NCBI GenBank assembly: GCA_021209875.1 | Contig: JAGYVD010000008.1 | Coordinates: forward strand, 62,001 to 126,000 | Reading direction: 5' to 3' | DNA from: Rosellinia necatrix | Taxonomy: Eukaryota > Ascomycota > Sordariomycetes > Xylariales > Xylariaceae | Length of the DNA stretch: 64,000 nt | In this document: piece after piece, positions 1 through 11,762 of the stretch | Position numbering within the stretch: the first letter of the stretch is position 1 | Layout of the letters: every line of letters starts with the position of its first letter | Position numbers and translations under genes: made by a program | The notes under the pieces: model-generated | The model's database searches: none | Told to the model about the DNA's origin: nothing | Seen by the model: the letters and a program-made list of their open reading frames with translations, nothing else

Positions 1-11
1 TTAATTATATA

Positions 12-372
12 AATAATTAAATTTTATTAAAATTAACGCTTTATTATTTAACTTTTTTTTTATAACCTTAATTTTTAAATATATTAAGCTTAAAATAGTT
101 TTAAATTTATTTTATTTATTATTTAATAGCAACAGGCCATTAAAAAAAAATTAAGTTTTTTTATTTAATAAATAGCATATATAGCATGAAATATTTTTTT
201 AGCTAGTTTTTTAGTCCTAACTACGTATTAAATTTAACGCTAAAAGATAAGCATATGTTTCTTATACTTTTAGCTACGGCTTTATATCAAAAACAACCTG
301 TATTAAGCTTACGCTCCCCCCTAGAATACATGCTATATGTACTGCGCGGTGTGCCCTATTAGTAATATAGAA
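12..372 (-). repeat. Y1: solo LTR-like repeat, heavily mutated
   Basis: This stretch matches the reverse complement of 35038-35405 almost along its whole length (shared landmarks: AGCAACAGGCC, TTAAGCTTACGCTC, CTGCGCGGTGTGCCCT). Differences are mainly C/T and G/A, and this copy is the more mutated one. It interrupts XB1. The related copy XB2 has an uninterrupted site at 13549-13572, and the left flank (1-13) and right flank (from about 367) of Y1 both align to it. ATAAA before and ATAGA after could be a 5-bp target duplication with one RIP-type change. The ends are uncertain by about 10 bp. Orientation is taken from the less mutated copy, whose plus strand has a TATA-like GTATAAATAG. Confidence 0.7.
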
Positions 373-3300
373 ATATATTTTTTATAATTAATAAAGCTTA
401 AACCGCGAAATATTTATTTTTATATATAATTTTAAAAAACTTTATATAATATAAATAATAAATTATATAATCGGCTGCTATTATATAATTTAAACTTAAA
501 TTTATAAAATATTTTAGTAATAAAATAGTTATAAATATTAAATTGCGTTATCATATAATTATTATATAAAATATTAAGGTTATTTTTTTTTAATATATTT
601 TAATTTGTTTTTAAACCTTGTTTTATATATTTTAATAGTTTTTTATATAAAAATAATATTTTTAAAATTTAAATATTATTAATTAAATTAAATTAACCTG
701 TAATTTCTTTAATAGATTAATTATATGTTAATATAATTGTTTTTTTATATACTTATAAATTATTTCATTTTTAAAAACTAAATAATATTTTTTATTTTTA
801 AGCTTATTAGCTTTTTAATCATGCTAATAATTTTTCAGCTAATTTTTATTATTTTTTTATATATAATTAAAAATTGTTTTTTAAAATAAAGTAAAGATTT
901 TATAATTTAAAATATAAAATAAATATAATTTTTATTAAATATAATTAGCTTAAAACAGTTTAAAACATTTAAAAATTTTTATATTATAATAATAAAAGTT
1001 TTATAGCTTATATTAAATTTTATTTAATAATACAGCTTTTTTATTATTTAAAGCAGTTTAATATTAACCATATAATAAAAATTTACGGCATTTTAAAACA
1101 TTTAAAAATATTAATATAATATTAAATTATTTAATATTTAAAATAAAATATACGTTAATTATAATTATTATTTAAGAAAAAGTTTATTATAAACATTATA
1201 AAATATATTAATTAAAATATATTTATTATTTATAAATTTTTAAATATAACTACCTTTATTTTATAAATTTTAAGAATTCTTTTATTAAACTTATCTATAA
1301 ATATTTATTTAAATAATAATAGCTTGTTTTTTATTTTTTTTTAAACTATTTTTATAATTTTTTTTTATATAGCAAATATCTTTTATATGTTTCTTTTAAA
1401 AAATGGTTTTAAAAATAATTTTAAGCTTTTTTATTTTATAAAAAGTATTTTGTTAAAATTATTTTGATATATTTAATTTTTAAACTAGTTTTTAATTAAT
1501 TAGTTTTATATTATTATATTATTGGTGTAAATATAATATATAATATTTTATACTCATAATTCTTAAAATATAAAGTTTTTATTTGTTTTAAAAAAATATT
1601 TTTATAAAAATATTTTAAGTATAATTTTTAATAAATTAATGTCTAGCTTTATATATATTATTATAATAGACATTAACCTTTTATATTATTTTTAATTTTT
1701 ATTTGGTTTTTATAGTTAATTTTATAGCTTAATCTATTTATAAATAAAAATATATTATATATATATTTATATTTTATTTAGATTTTTTAGCTTTTATTAT
1801 TTATTTAATTTATTAATGTTAGTTTTTGCTAGCTCATTTAATAATTAGTGTTTTTATTATTATAAAATTTATAACGTTTTTAAAACGTTATAAACAACTG
1901 TTTTTTGCATATTATAATTATTTTATTTTTAAAACTTTTTATTAAAACTATTTTTAGTTTAAAAGTTATCTTTAAAATAATAAATTTTGCCTGCTATATT
2001 TAAAGAGCTAAATTTTAGCTTAAAATCTGTTCTGCTAGCGCATTTATTTTTAATTTATATTTATCAGTTTAATTAACTAAGCTATAAATAAAAATGTTTA
2101 CAGCAATTTTTATATTTTTAAAAGCTATATATAATATATTTTTAAAGTTTTATTTATTATTTGTTTTATATTACTATTTATTTATTAAATCTTACGCTTT
2201 TAATTTTTTACTGCGGCTTATTTAATTTTAATAGCTAGTTTTTTATTTTTAAAATAAAACAGCTTTTATTAAATTTAATATTTTTAATAATAATTGTTTT
2301 TATCATTAAAAATTCATATGTAGTATAAATTAAGTGTTTTATTTTTAATTAAATATTTAATATAACTTTAAAGTTTAATTTTATATATTTGCTGCTTTTT
2401 ATCCGCAAGTTTTTCTTTTATTAAATATATATAATATTTATATATATATATCCTGTTTTAATTTGATTATAAATTACTTATTAACGTTTTTTTGTAAGCT
2501 AGGTAATATTGTTAATATTACTGCGTTATTTAACATTTAAATGTATAATAAAAAATATAAAAGTTCTAAGCTTTAAAAAAGCTTTTCTTATATAATCAAA
2601 TAGCTGTTTAAACTATTTTTAGCTATAGTTTTAATAATAAGCCAGTTTTATTAAACAGTTTATTTATTTTATTAATTATTTTTTTGCTTGCTTATTTAAT
2701 CTTTTTAACAGGTTTTTTAATATAAAATAAAAAAACTTTCTTATGAATTTTTTTGGTTTTTAGCTAGAGCTTATATAAAGTTTTATGTTTATAAGCTATT
2801 ATAAAAATGTTTAAATCGCTTTTAATAATATAAACTATAAGCTTATAATATTTTTATTTAGCATATAAATTGTTTAATTTTTAAAGAAATTTATATAATA
2901 GTTTTATTTATTAAAAATATAAATAAATTAATTTAATAAATTTATTTTTAATTATTAAAGTTTAGTTTAATTTCTTGTATTTTATTAAATAATTAAACAG
3001 ATTTTAAAACAGCTTTTAAAATATTAAACAGCTTTTTATTTAAAAGTTTATGTGATATTTATTATATTATATATATAATAATATATATTTTATATTTAAA
3101 ATATAAAATTTTATTGATTTATTTATTTTTAGCTATATATATTAATATTTATCAAGTACAGTTTTTAAAAGTTCTGATTATTAATATTAAAAACTTTGAG
3201 AATCTTTTTACTTTAAAGATTTTTAAAATAACTTATAAGTTAAAATATACTGAAATTATTTAAATATCATTAATTTAGCAGCACTTTTAAAAATTATTTA

Positions 3301-3534
3301 TAATATTTTATTTATATTTAATATTAAATTTTTGTTTAAATATTAAAAATTAAATTTATTTTTAAAAAACTAAATTATAATATTTAATAAGTTAAGCTAT
3401 TAAAACATTATTTTTTATATTTTTGAAACGGAATAAATAATTAAAACTATGACCTTAAATTTTTTTTTTAACTAAATAAGCTTTTAAAATAATATTTATA
3501 TAAAACTTTTTTATCAACGTTATATTAATAGTAA
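373..3534 (-). mobile_element. XB1, 3' part of a RIP-decayed LTR retrotransposon
   Basis: This T-rich, gene-free stretch aligns in the same orientation with 13565-14849 (from about 380 to 1655) and with 35849-37640 (from about 1660 to 3530). In inverse orientation it aligns with XB3 from about 39780 to 43000. The T-rich plus strand implies an element on the minus strand, because the sense strand of the oriented elements here is A-rich. No frame is open long enough to identify a protein. The 3' LTR lies beyond the left edge of the window. The block is continuous with 3715-4485 and 11763-13010 once H1 and E1 are removed. Confidence 0.75.
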
Positions 3535-3595
3535 GGTTTACTAGGGGTAGTGTGGTTAAGTCTGTAAAAGTGTGATGTAGAATTTAAGATGGAAG

Positions 3596-3624
3596 GGCTT
3601 CTGGTCCCTGTGGGACCAGAAGCC
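3596..3624. other. Perfect hairpin 1 of H1
   Basis: The stem GGCTTCTGGTCCC pairs exactly with GGGACCAGAAGCC across a TGT loop (13 bp). The second copy of the element keeps the stem at 14 bp with a different loop (GCC). Confidence 0.9.
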
Positions 3625-3656
3625 TTAGGCTAGTACCTTATCTAATCTACACAAAT

Positions 3657-3689
3657 CCTTATCTAGCTAGCTGCGCTAGCTAGATAAGG
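3657..3689. other. Perfect hairpin 2 of H1
   Basis: The stem CCTTATCTAGCTAGC pairs exactly with GCTAGCTAGATAAGG across a TGC loop (15 bp). It is followed by GAGCCCCCC. In the second copy the stem is identical and the loop is TTC. Confidence 0.9.
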
Positions 3690-3714
3690 AGCCCCCCTCT
3701 TCCTGCCTGTGGCA

Positions 3715-4485
3715 ATTAATAAACATTGTATTTATTAATAAGTTTTTTTTAAAGCTAAATAATATTTTTTAAATAATTTTTTTATTTTTGCTTCAAATAA
3801 AAATTATAAAATGCTTATATAAGGTATATTTTTATTTTTAATTCAAATAAAGGTTTTAAATTTGCATAGCTTTTTATTATTAATTAAAGATCATGCTTTA
3901 TAATTACTAATGAATATATTATTTATTAAAATATATTTTTAAATTTAATTATAAAAATATTTTTAAATTACTAGTAACTTTTTAATAAAATTAAGTTAAT
4001 TTTTATAAAAGTTATATTAAAATTTATTATATTATTTAAAATATTGTTTTTTTTTTTTTTAACTTCAGTTAACAATTTTATTATATAAGTTTTTATAACA
4101 TATATAAAACTACTACTTTTCAATTTTTTAATTTTTGCAGTATTAATTTAAATTTTATTAAACAAATATAAATTAATTTTATTAATTATAAACTAATGCT
4201 TATCATGAAGCTTAAAAAGCTAAAAATAAATATTTCCAGCTTTATTTAAACGTAAGCATTTATAATTTTTTTAGCTAGTTAAATTATTTTAACGCGTTTT
4301 TTAAGCTTTCTGGTTTTTATGTATTATTTTGCTAATTAAAAATCTGTTTCATGTTTATTAGCTTATTAAACTTATAAATATTTTAAATGTATTTTTATAT
4401 TTTTTAATTTATATTTATAAATTATAGTATCAAAAATTTTAGGATATTTTATTAAAATAAACATATTTTTTTTTAATAGCTTATG
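3715..4485 (-). mobile_element. XB1, middle part between H1 and E1
   Basis: Reverse-complemented, this stretch aligns with XB3 from about 39010 to 39780. Its first ~130 bp also align with 37640-37740 of XB2. It is T-rich with stops in all frames. It continues across E1 at 11763, as shown by the uninterrupted sequence of XB3 around 39010. No protein domain can be read. Confidence 0.7.
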
Positions 4486-4490
4486 GTTAA
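4486..4490. repeat. Target site duplication of E1, left (GTTAA)
   Basis: GTTAA immediately precedes the first base of the E1 left LTR and recurs at 11758-11762 directly after the right LTR. A 5-bp duplication is usual for Ty3/Gypsy integration. Confidence 0.85.
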
Positions 4491-4690
4491 TAATACGCGC
4501 GTGTAGAGGGAGCGCTTATATAAGCCTTTTGTTTGGGGTGCTGTGGCCCGTGGCTATAGGCACGACTTAATTAGGCCTAGCCTTATATATATAAGCTTTA
4601 GCCTATATTTAAAAAAAACTTTAGCTAGATTAGATTTGCTAGTTTTTTATTTTTATAATATATATTTTATATTTTTATAATATATTTTTA
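4491..4690 (+). repeat. E1 left (5') LTR
   Basis: It begins TAATACGCGC, where unmutated relatives have TGATACGCGC, and ends TA in place of CA. Both changes are RIP-type. It carries the TATA palindrome at about 4512-4525. Its last 70 bp are more mutated than those of the right LTR, where CACCCCCATGGTACACC survives. Confidence 0.88.
4512..4525 (+). promoter_or_regulatory. Probable LTR promoter, TATA box within a palindrome
   Basis: GCGCTTATATAAGC is the core of a near-perfect palindrome that recurs at the same place in nearly all E-family LTRs. In other copies it is GCGCTTATATAAGCGC-like. A TATATAAG box near the start of an LTR is a plausible RNA polymerase II core promoter. One copy (58312) has decayed to TTAAATAAG. 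Confidence 0.6.
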
Positions 4691-4693
4691 AAT

Positions 4694-4709
4694 TAATGGT
4701 TTTATAACG
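4694..4709 (+). other. E1 primer binding site (decayed)
   Basis: After a 3-base AAT spacer the sequence is TAATGGTTTTATAACG. The E3 counterpart is TAATATTTTTATAACG, the E2 counterpart TAGTGCTTTTATAACG, and element T has TAGTGCCTCTGCAACG. They fit one ancestor, TGGTGCCTCTGCAACG, by transitions only, apart from one base in this copy. Confidence 0.6.
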
Positions 4710-7700
4710 TTTTTTATAAAAATTAAATTAAATTATTAAATTTTATTTTTTAAAAATAAAACTATATTTAATTATGTTTATAAATATAAAAATATATGTT
4801 TGCTGTTAAAAATATATACTGTTTAAACAAACTAAACAAAAGCTTTTTTTTATATTTAATATATTTATTAAAGCTAAATATTATTTTTATTAACGATCTG
4901 CTTTAAAAATTAAAAAGTTGTTTAAATAGTATAACTAGCTAAAAACGTTAGAAAAATTTTTATAAACATATAATAAAAAGAAACAGTAAGCTTAATATAT
5001 ATTTTTATATTTTATTTAATAATAAAACAAACGTTATAAATATTTAAATTAGCTGTTTAATATAAATTATTTATTTTATTTATTTTTTATATTATAGTTT
5101 ATTTTATTAATTTATTAAATTTGCTGTCGGTTATAAACAAAAAATATTTATATATTTAAAATAATATTTCAAAATAAAAATAATTAAATAATAAATTAAT
5201 AAAAAAAAGTTAAATATTTAAAATTTAAAATAAAACTGCTAGCTAAATTTAAAACCAAAAACAGCAACTGTTTAAAACAATAAATTAAAAAAACTTTAAA
5301 AAGCTTTTTTAAAAAAAATATTAATATTTTTAAAAATCGGCTTAAACTAATATATTATTGTTTATTTTTTATTTAAAATAATAAATAAATAAAAGCTTTA
5401 AAAAATATAAGTTATTATATTAAATATGTTTAAAATAATAAAATAAAGCTTAAATTTAAAAAGCAAAACTATACTGCGATTTACTACGAAAAAAAACGCA
5501 ACAAAAAAAAAAACTTATATAAAAAAGTTTATATTAATAAATAATTAAATAATAAATTAAAAGTTGTAAAACAGCGTATTAATAAATTACTTTCTATTTA
5601 TATAGCTTAAAAACTTTAAAACTTTTAAAAAATATAAAAATAAAAACATTTAATAATTTAAACTTATTTAATTATTTATTAAACTTTAACTATAATATAA
5701 ATAAAATAAATAAATAAAAAAATATAAATAAAAAGTTTTAATTTATTAAATATTTAATTTATAAATATTTACAGCAAAAATATTAAGCTTTTTAAAAAAA
5801 AATTAATATATTTAATTTTTATATAATAACTTTAACGATTTTAATATAATAATAAAAAAAAAATATTATTTTTACCGATATATATTTTATATAAACTGTT
5901 TATTTTATTTTTAAAAACAAAAATATAATACAAAATAAAATAATAAATTTTGTTATTATTTTAAATATTTTTATAAAACCAGCAGTTTTATAATAAAATA
6001 ATAAGCTAAGCTTTGCTATTTATATAAAGCTACGTTATAAAAATATAAACTAAATAATTAAAATAATATAACAACGTTTTATAATAAACGCTAATATAGC
6101 TATATATAAATTTAAAGCTAATTATTTAACGTTTTATAATATATACTAAAACTTATATGCTTTATTTTAATATATATAAAAATAATTAAAATATGCACGT
6201 GCTATAAATATTTTAAGTATTAATAACAGCAACTAACATAAAATAATAACATAAATTTATAACAGTACAAAATTAAAAATTAAACAGTTTTAAAACTATT
6301 TTTTAAAATTAACAAATAAAAAATATATGTTTAAAATTAAAAAATTAAAAAAATTTATAAAATTTAATTAAAAAATAATTACCGGATAAAAAATATAGCG
6401 TATTTTATATAATTAATAATTTTAATACTTAAAAAATATATATTAACTTAGGTTTTATTTAAAAATAATCGTTATTTTAAAATTAATTAAAAATTGTTTG
6501 CACGATCGATTAAAAAATAGTATTAAAAAATAATAAGAGAAATTAATAACGTTATAACAGCAGTAAATATAGCTATAATAATTAATATAATTAAAACTAA
6601 TAAAACAACTAATTATCTAGTTTTTTATAAAAATATAAAATTATAAAAACTATAATTTTAATAAAAGCAATTAATAATTATAATAAAAAAATCGTACTAA
6701 TAATCAGGACAATTAAGTTTATTTTTAAAAAACCAACAAAAATTAATTAAACTATTATTTATTAAAAAATAAAAATAAAAATAATATATTTAAAACGTTG
6801 CATTAACTAGTAGCAGATTTAAGATATTATTAATATTATAAAAATTTATTATTAATAATAAAAAATCTAGCACTTATATAAATATAAACTTAATATCTGT
6901 TTTAAAAGTTAAAAATACTGTTTTTATTTAATTTAAAAAATATATATGCAGATATTATATTATATTAATATTATTTGATAATTTATTTTTAAATATTTAT
7001 AATATTATAAACAAGCTAAAAAAATTTAGTAAAAAATATAACAGCATATTTTAAACAAAAAATAATTAAAAAAATAAAAACCGTTAATTATTTATAAAGT
7101 GCTGAAAAAATAAAACAGATTAAAAAAGCTTTTATATATAATATAAAAAAAAAAACAGAAAATATGTATGTTATACCTGGTTATAATTTAAAACATAGAA
7201 CTTTAAAATAAACAACAAAGTAGAAGTGTGCGCTAACCTAGGCATAAATATAACGTATATTAATAAAGCTTTTTTAAATAGTTTAAAACATATAATAAAA
7301 AAAAAACGTAGATTTTTTTAAAATATTAGGTTAAAGCTGATAAAGCTTAAAAATTAGCTAAATTTTTATTTATTTATAAAAAATAAATAATAAAAAGAAC
7401 TAAGAAAATAGAAATTTTATAAAAAAGCTAGGTAATAAAAAACTAAAATTTAACTTATTTTTAAAAATAATTTTTTTTTTATGTTAAATAATTATAAAAT
7501 ATAAAAGTAATATAATTTAATTTTTAATTTTAAATAAGTTATAATTAAAATTTAATATTTAAGTTTAAAAATATAAATATATAAAAATAATAATAAACAA
7601 AAAAATAAACTTTAAATCAGAAAAAAACTTATATAGCTGTTAAATATAAAGTTTTATTTATTAATTATAATTTTAGCATTTTTATATTAAAATTACTTTA

Positions 7701-8466
7701 GCGGCTATAAATATAACTATTAATATAAAAATATTATATATTATATTAATAATTAATATGTTTAAAAATATGTTATAATTGTTAAAAGCGTTAAAATAAA
7801 TATAATATAAAAAATAAAAATTAAAACTATTTTATTATAATTATAAAAATGCTTTAAATATATTAGCAGTTGCTGCTGCAGCTATAATTGCTAATATAAA
7901 TAATAATATAAAGCTATTTTTAATAATATTTTTATATTTATAAAAAAAAGCTTTTATAAATATTTAATTAAGTTAGAATATTAATATATATAAATATATA
8001 GTTTAAAATAATTTTAATAATTACAGCAGTAATAATAAACAACGTATTTTTATATAACACGCTAATATTAAACAAAATCGCCGATTTTATAAAAGCTTAT
8101 TTAGCTATATTTTTTTTTAAAACGCTGCTTATAAATGCTATAAAAACATAATAAACTTTTTAAACAAAAAAAAAATATATTAATATTAAAAATAATACGT
8201 TTTAAAATTTTTAAAATTATATTTATATTAAAAATTAAATAACTTATAAATATATTAAAAATAGTTATTTTTATAAACATATATATATATACTAAAAAAC
8301 GGTTTTAGCTAAAAATTTAAAAAATAGCCAGAGCTTTTAATATTTAGCAAAACAAAAAAATAATTAACATATTAATTAAACAGCAGTTAAAAGCTTTTTT
8401 TATAAAAATTAGCAAAACTAAAATATTAAATTTATAAGTTGCATATATTTATTTAGTTATAAAACT
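4710..8466 (+). pseudogene. E1 gag and 5' pol region, unreadable
   Basis: This is 3.8 kb of A-rich sequence in the position of gag, protease, reverse transcriptase and RNase H. It aligns with 43661-47438 of E3 and, inverted, with the right half of E2. Stops occur every few codons in all frames, and I could not read a reliable reverse transcriptase motif. The content is inferred from position only. Confidence 0.5.
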
Positions 8467-8607
8467 ATAGATTTTTTAATAAATTTTATAACAATATTTA
8501 TAAAAAAATATATAAAATAAGTTAATAAACTAATCCTGTTTATATATCTTATATTTATAACATAGCAATTAATATTAAATAAAACAGGACTTTTAAATAT
8601 AATAATA
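8467..8607 (+). pseudogene. Integrase core relic of E1 (Ty3/Gypsy)
   Basis: The frame reads I-D-F-L-I-N-F-I, then after 10 residues V-N-K-L, then a hydrophobic run and L-I-L-N-K-T. The E2 copy keeps M-D-F-L, and E3 is open through the same 47 codons. Ty3/Gypsy integrases have the same plan: MDF with the first catalytic Asp, then VDRL about 16-17 residues later, then a hydrophobic strand and an LTADET-like segment. Asn for Asp and Lys for Arg are the changes RIP would make. Here codon 18 is a stop (TAA). Confidence 0.65.
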
Positions 8608-11132
8608 TAAAAAGCTAAGTAGTTATAAACTTAAAAATTTTAATAAAATAATTATATTAAATAATTATTTATTATTATTATAAACAAAAATAATTAAATT
8701 TTTAAAAAAATTTTTAAAATATTATTAATATAATAATATTTTTCTATTAGTTTTAAGATATTTTAATTTTAAAACCAGTTTATAATAATAAGTTTAAAAA
8801 ATAAAAAATACTATGTTGTAATAATAAAATTCTATAGTTTTTAGCCTATATATAACGCTATATAAATAATTTTTTAAAATATATTAAAAATACTGCAGAG
8901 CATTTATAAATAATATAATAATATTTTTAAATATTGCTAAATAATATAAAAATATTTAAAAACTATATTTAAACTATTTAAAATAAATAAATAATTATAT
9001 TATTAATAAAATTTTTATAAATTATTTTTAATAAACTTATTTAAATTTAAAATAAACACGTTTAAAATAATAATATTAAAAAGCTATATAGCAGCAATTT
9101 ATAACTTAGCTTTTTAAATTAATTAAAACTTTTAAACAATATATAAACCGAATAAAATTTTATATAGCTTGATTTTATAATATATAAAACTAATTAAGCC
9201 GCTATAAAAAAAAAGCTGCTTTATTAGCTAAAAATAAATAAATAAAACATATTAAAATAAAAAGCTAAATAAGCATAAAATATATATAAAAACTAAATAT
9301 TAGAAACTAATTATTTTAAAAATAACTTTATTTAAAACTATATAAAATATTATATATAAAAAACTACGTTGTTTTATTATAATTTATATAAAAATTGTTT
9401 TATAAATTAATAAATTAATATAAAAAGTTTTAAAATAATAGTTTTTATTTAAAGCTAAAAATATATAAAAACTAAAAAATAATTTTTTTTTTAACGTTTA
9501 ATTAATAATATATTTAAATAAATTATTAGCTAATATAAAAACAAATTATAAACTTTTAAAACTAAAAAAACATATTTAATTTAAACAGCTAAAAACTACA
9601 TATAATAATATAATTTAATAAAAACTAATAATTATATTAACAAACTATTTAACTATTAAAAGCATTATTAAATAAACAACTTTAAAAATTACAGCTATTA
9701 AACAAGTTAATTAGAAACTAATTAATTTATTTATTTATTTATTATAATATAGACTATATATATATTATTTATTAAATAGGCTAAACTATATATTAAATAT
9801 TTTTAGCTGTTTATAAACAGTATTAAATATTTAAAAATAAATAAAAAACTAATAAAAACAAATAATAAACTTATATTAAACATAATATAAAAAAATTAAA
9901 CGCTACGTTTTATATATTTATATTAGAAATAATTATAAATAAAACTTTAAAAACAAATTTTTAATAGTATATATAAAAATTATAAATATATATAAATATT
10001 AAAAACTTAAAATATTTTAAAAAAAAGCGATAAAAACGTTGTAGTTTATTTTAAGCTTAAATATTTTTTAATATTACTATAAATAAACTAATATATAATA
10101 TATATATAAATATAAAATGTTTATATATTTTAATAAACATAATTAAAAAATTCTAAAAGAAGCGTATAATAAAAAACAGTATTATAATATTTAATAAATA
10201 ATATAAACATTAAAACTATTTATAATAGCTAATAAAATATAAATAATATAAAATTATATTAAATATTATAACGTATATAATTTAAATTAAATTAATAAAC
10301 TATTATTTATAAAAAGCTAAAACTAATTAAATTAAAAATTTATTATTTATATATATTATAAATATAAATTTTATTTTAATATTTTAAAAATTAAAATTAA
10401 AAATATTTTTAGCAGCTAAACAAAAAAACTATATTTTAATATATATAAGATTATAATAGCAGTTTTATGCTTTATTTTAAAACATATATTATTAATTTTT
10501 ATATATAAAAATATACAGCCAAAAATAAAACATTGTTTTAATTAAATAATTTTTTAAACAATTAAAATATTTTTAAAAAATTATTTTTAATAAAAACTAA
10601 AATTTATATTTAATGTTTAATAAAATATATATAAGTTATTTAATATAAAGCTAATAATAACAGCTATATATTATTTATAAATAAACAGCTTATTAAAACA
10701 TAAAAATTAAACAGTTAAAATAATAATATAATATTATATTTTTATTAAACTAAAATAAATTAAAAATATTATATTTTTTTATAATAAAATTTAAACGTTA
10801 TATATAATAATATTATATATTTAATTTTTATAAACAGCTATTTAAATCTATATTGTTTAATATAATAACAATATTAATTAATTTTAATAATATTAAAAAT
10901 TTTTAAATATATGTTTTTTTATAAATATTTATATTAAAACGCTTATTTATTAATAAACTTTGCTTAAGCTGCAGTAAAACATATTTATAACGTTAAACAT
11001 TATTTATTAAAATTTAAAAATAAAAGTTAAGTTTATTTATGCTTATATAAAAATATTATTTATTTAGTTAATTATTAAAAAATATTTTTAATAAAAATTA
11101 AAACTTTAAATAATTAAATAATAAATAAAAAC
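8608..11132 (+). pseudogene. E1 region between integrase core and the LAYKL segment
   Basis: This is about 2.5 kb of A-rich sequence, conserved in length in E1 and E3. It contains a TTTA tetranucleotide run at about 9722-9744 that recurs in E3 (56272-56284) and, related, in F (16562-16582). No domain is recognised. The second half of the integrase should be in its first third, but I cannot read it. Confidence 0.4.
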
Positions 11133-11205
11133 TTAGCTTATAAATTAAACTTTTTAATAATTTCTATATTTATTTAATAATTTTTATAAAGCATTTATAT
11201 ATAAT
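11133..11205 (+). pseudogene. LAYKL segment of E1 (integrase C-terminal-like)
   Basis: The frame starts L-A-Y-K-L-N-F-L. The three copies together give L-A-Y-K-L-x-F-L-x-I-L-Y-L-F-N-x-F-Y-K-x-F-I. In many Gypsy polyproteins the end of the integrase reads LAYKLELP followed about 6 residues later by a IHNVFH-like motif, and back-mutating RIP changes brings this close to that. It lies 2.67 kb after the catalytic core, much farther than usual. E1 has a frameshift inside the segment. Confidence 0.4.
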
Positions 11206-11555
11206 TTTAAAAACCTTATTTTTTAAGCAATAAATACTGCTATTTAAACTTATAAAAACTAAACAAAATCTTTGCAAAAAAACATATATAAAATAAAAAT
11301 TATTTTTAAATATTATTTTAACTAAAAACGCTACAGCTTTAATTATTTTATTAAATAAAAAAATAAAATTATAAATATAATTAATAAATAATAAAAAACA
11401 ACTTTAATATAGCAAAAAGCTTATTAAAAAATATTAAAACTAGTATAGTTTATGTTTTACTATATAAATAAACAGCAAAAAAAAAAGCTAACCGTAATAA
11501 ATTATATAACAGACTCTGCTAAAGTTAGCAGAACTTTTTAATCAGCGCAGCTTTT

Positions 11556-11757
11556 TAATACACGCGCATAAAAAAAGCGCTTATATAAGCCCCTCGTTTA
11601 AAATGCTGTGGCCTGTAGCTTTAAACACGACTTAATTAGGCCTAGCTTTATATATATAGGCCCCAGCTTACACCTAAATGAAACTTTAGCTAGCCTAGAT
11701 TTACTAGTCCTTTATTTTTTATAATATATATTTTACACCCCCATGGTACACCTTCTA
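11556..11757 (+). repeat. E1 right (3') LTR
   Basis: This 202-bp LTR starts TAATACACGCGC and ends CACCTTCTA, followed by the GTTAA duplication. It keeps the TATA core (about 11578-11591) and the block TTAATTAGGCCTAG shared with the left LTR. It is preceded by the imperfect palindrome TCTGCTAAAGTTAGCAGA (11513-11532), which also precedes the right LTRs of E2 and E3 and stands where a polypurine tract would be expected. Confidence 0.88.
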
Positions 11758-11762
11758 GTTAA

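Larger units (their letters stand above)
3535..3714 (+). repeat. H1: compact hairpin-rich element, copy 1
   Basis: This 180-bp island of near-normal base composition stands in AT-rich DNA. It is the same as 62590-62766 apart from a few substitutions and small indels. Both copies start GGTTTACTAGGGGTAGTGTGG and end CTGTGKCA. It holds two strong hairpins (3596-3624 and 3657-3689). An outer stem pairs TGTAGA..TTAAGAT with ATCTAATCTACA around the first hairpin. There is no coding potential and no terminal inverted repeat. The stretch TAGTGTGGTTAAG resembles a tRNA A box, but no B box is visible, so SINE ancestry is only a guess. The flanks ATTAATAGTAA and ATTAATAAAC could be a duplicated target of about 7 bp. 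It separates XB1 parts that are contiguous in XB2 and XB3. Confidence 0.85.
4491..11757 (+). mobile_element. E1: full-length Ty3/Gypsy-type LTR retrotransposon relic
   Basis: This 7267-bp element has LTRs at 4491-4690 and 11556-11757 and a perfect GTTAA duplication on both sides. The family has two other full copies in the window (E3 plus, E2 minus). The A-rich sense strand, a primer binding site after the left LTR and an integrase relic at 8467 place it in Ty3/Gypsy in plus orientation. All frames are broken by TAA, TAG and TGA created by C-to-T and G-to-A changes. It interrupts XB1. The region after the integrase core (about 3.1 kb to the right LTR) is long for a simple Gypsy element. Confidence 0.9.

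Noticed and set aside
3541..3575. tRNA gene or SINE head in H
   Set aside because: TAGTGTGGTTAAG resembles an A box, but no cloverleaf and no B box can be formed; kept only as a hint.
9722..9744. TTTA tetranucleotide runs as independent microsatellites
   Set aside because: They occur at the same place in E1 and E3 and in a related context in F, so they are inherited parts of the elements.
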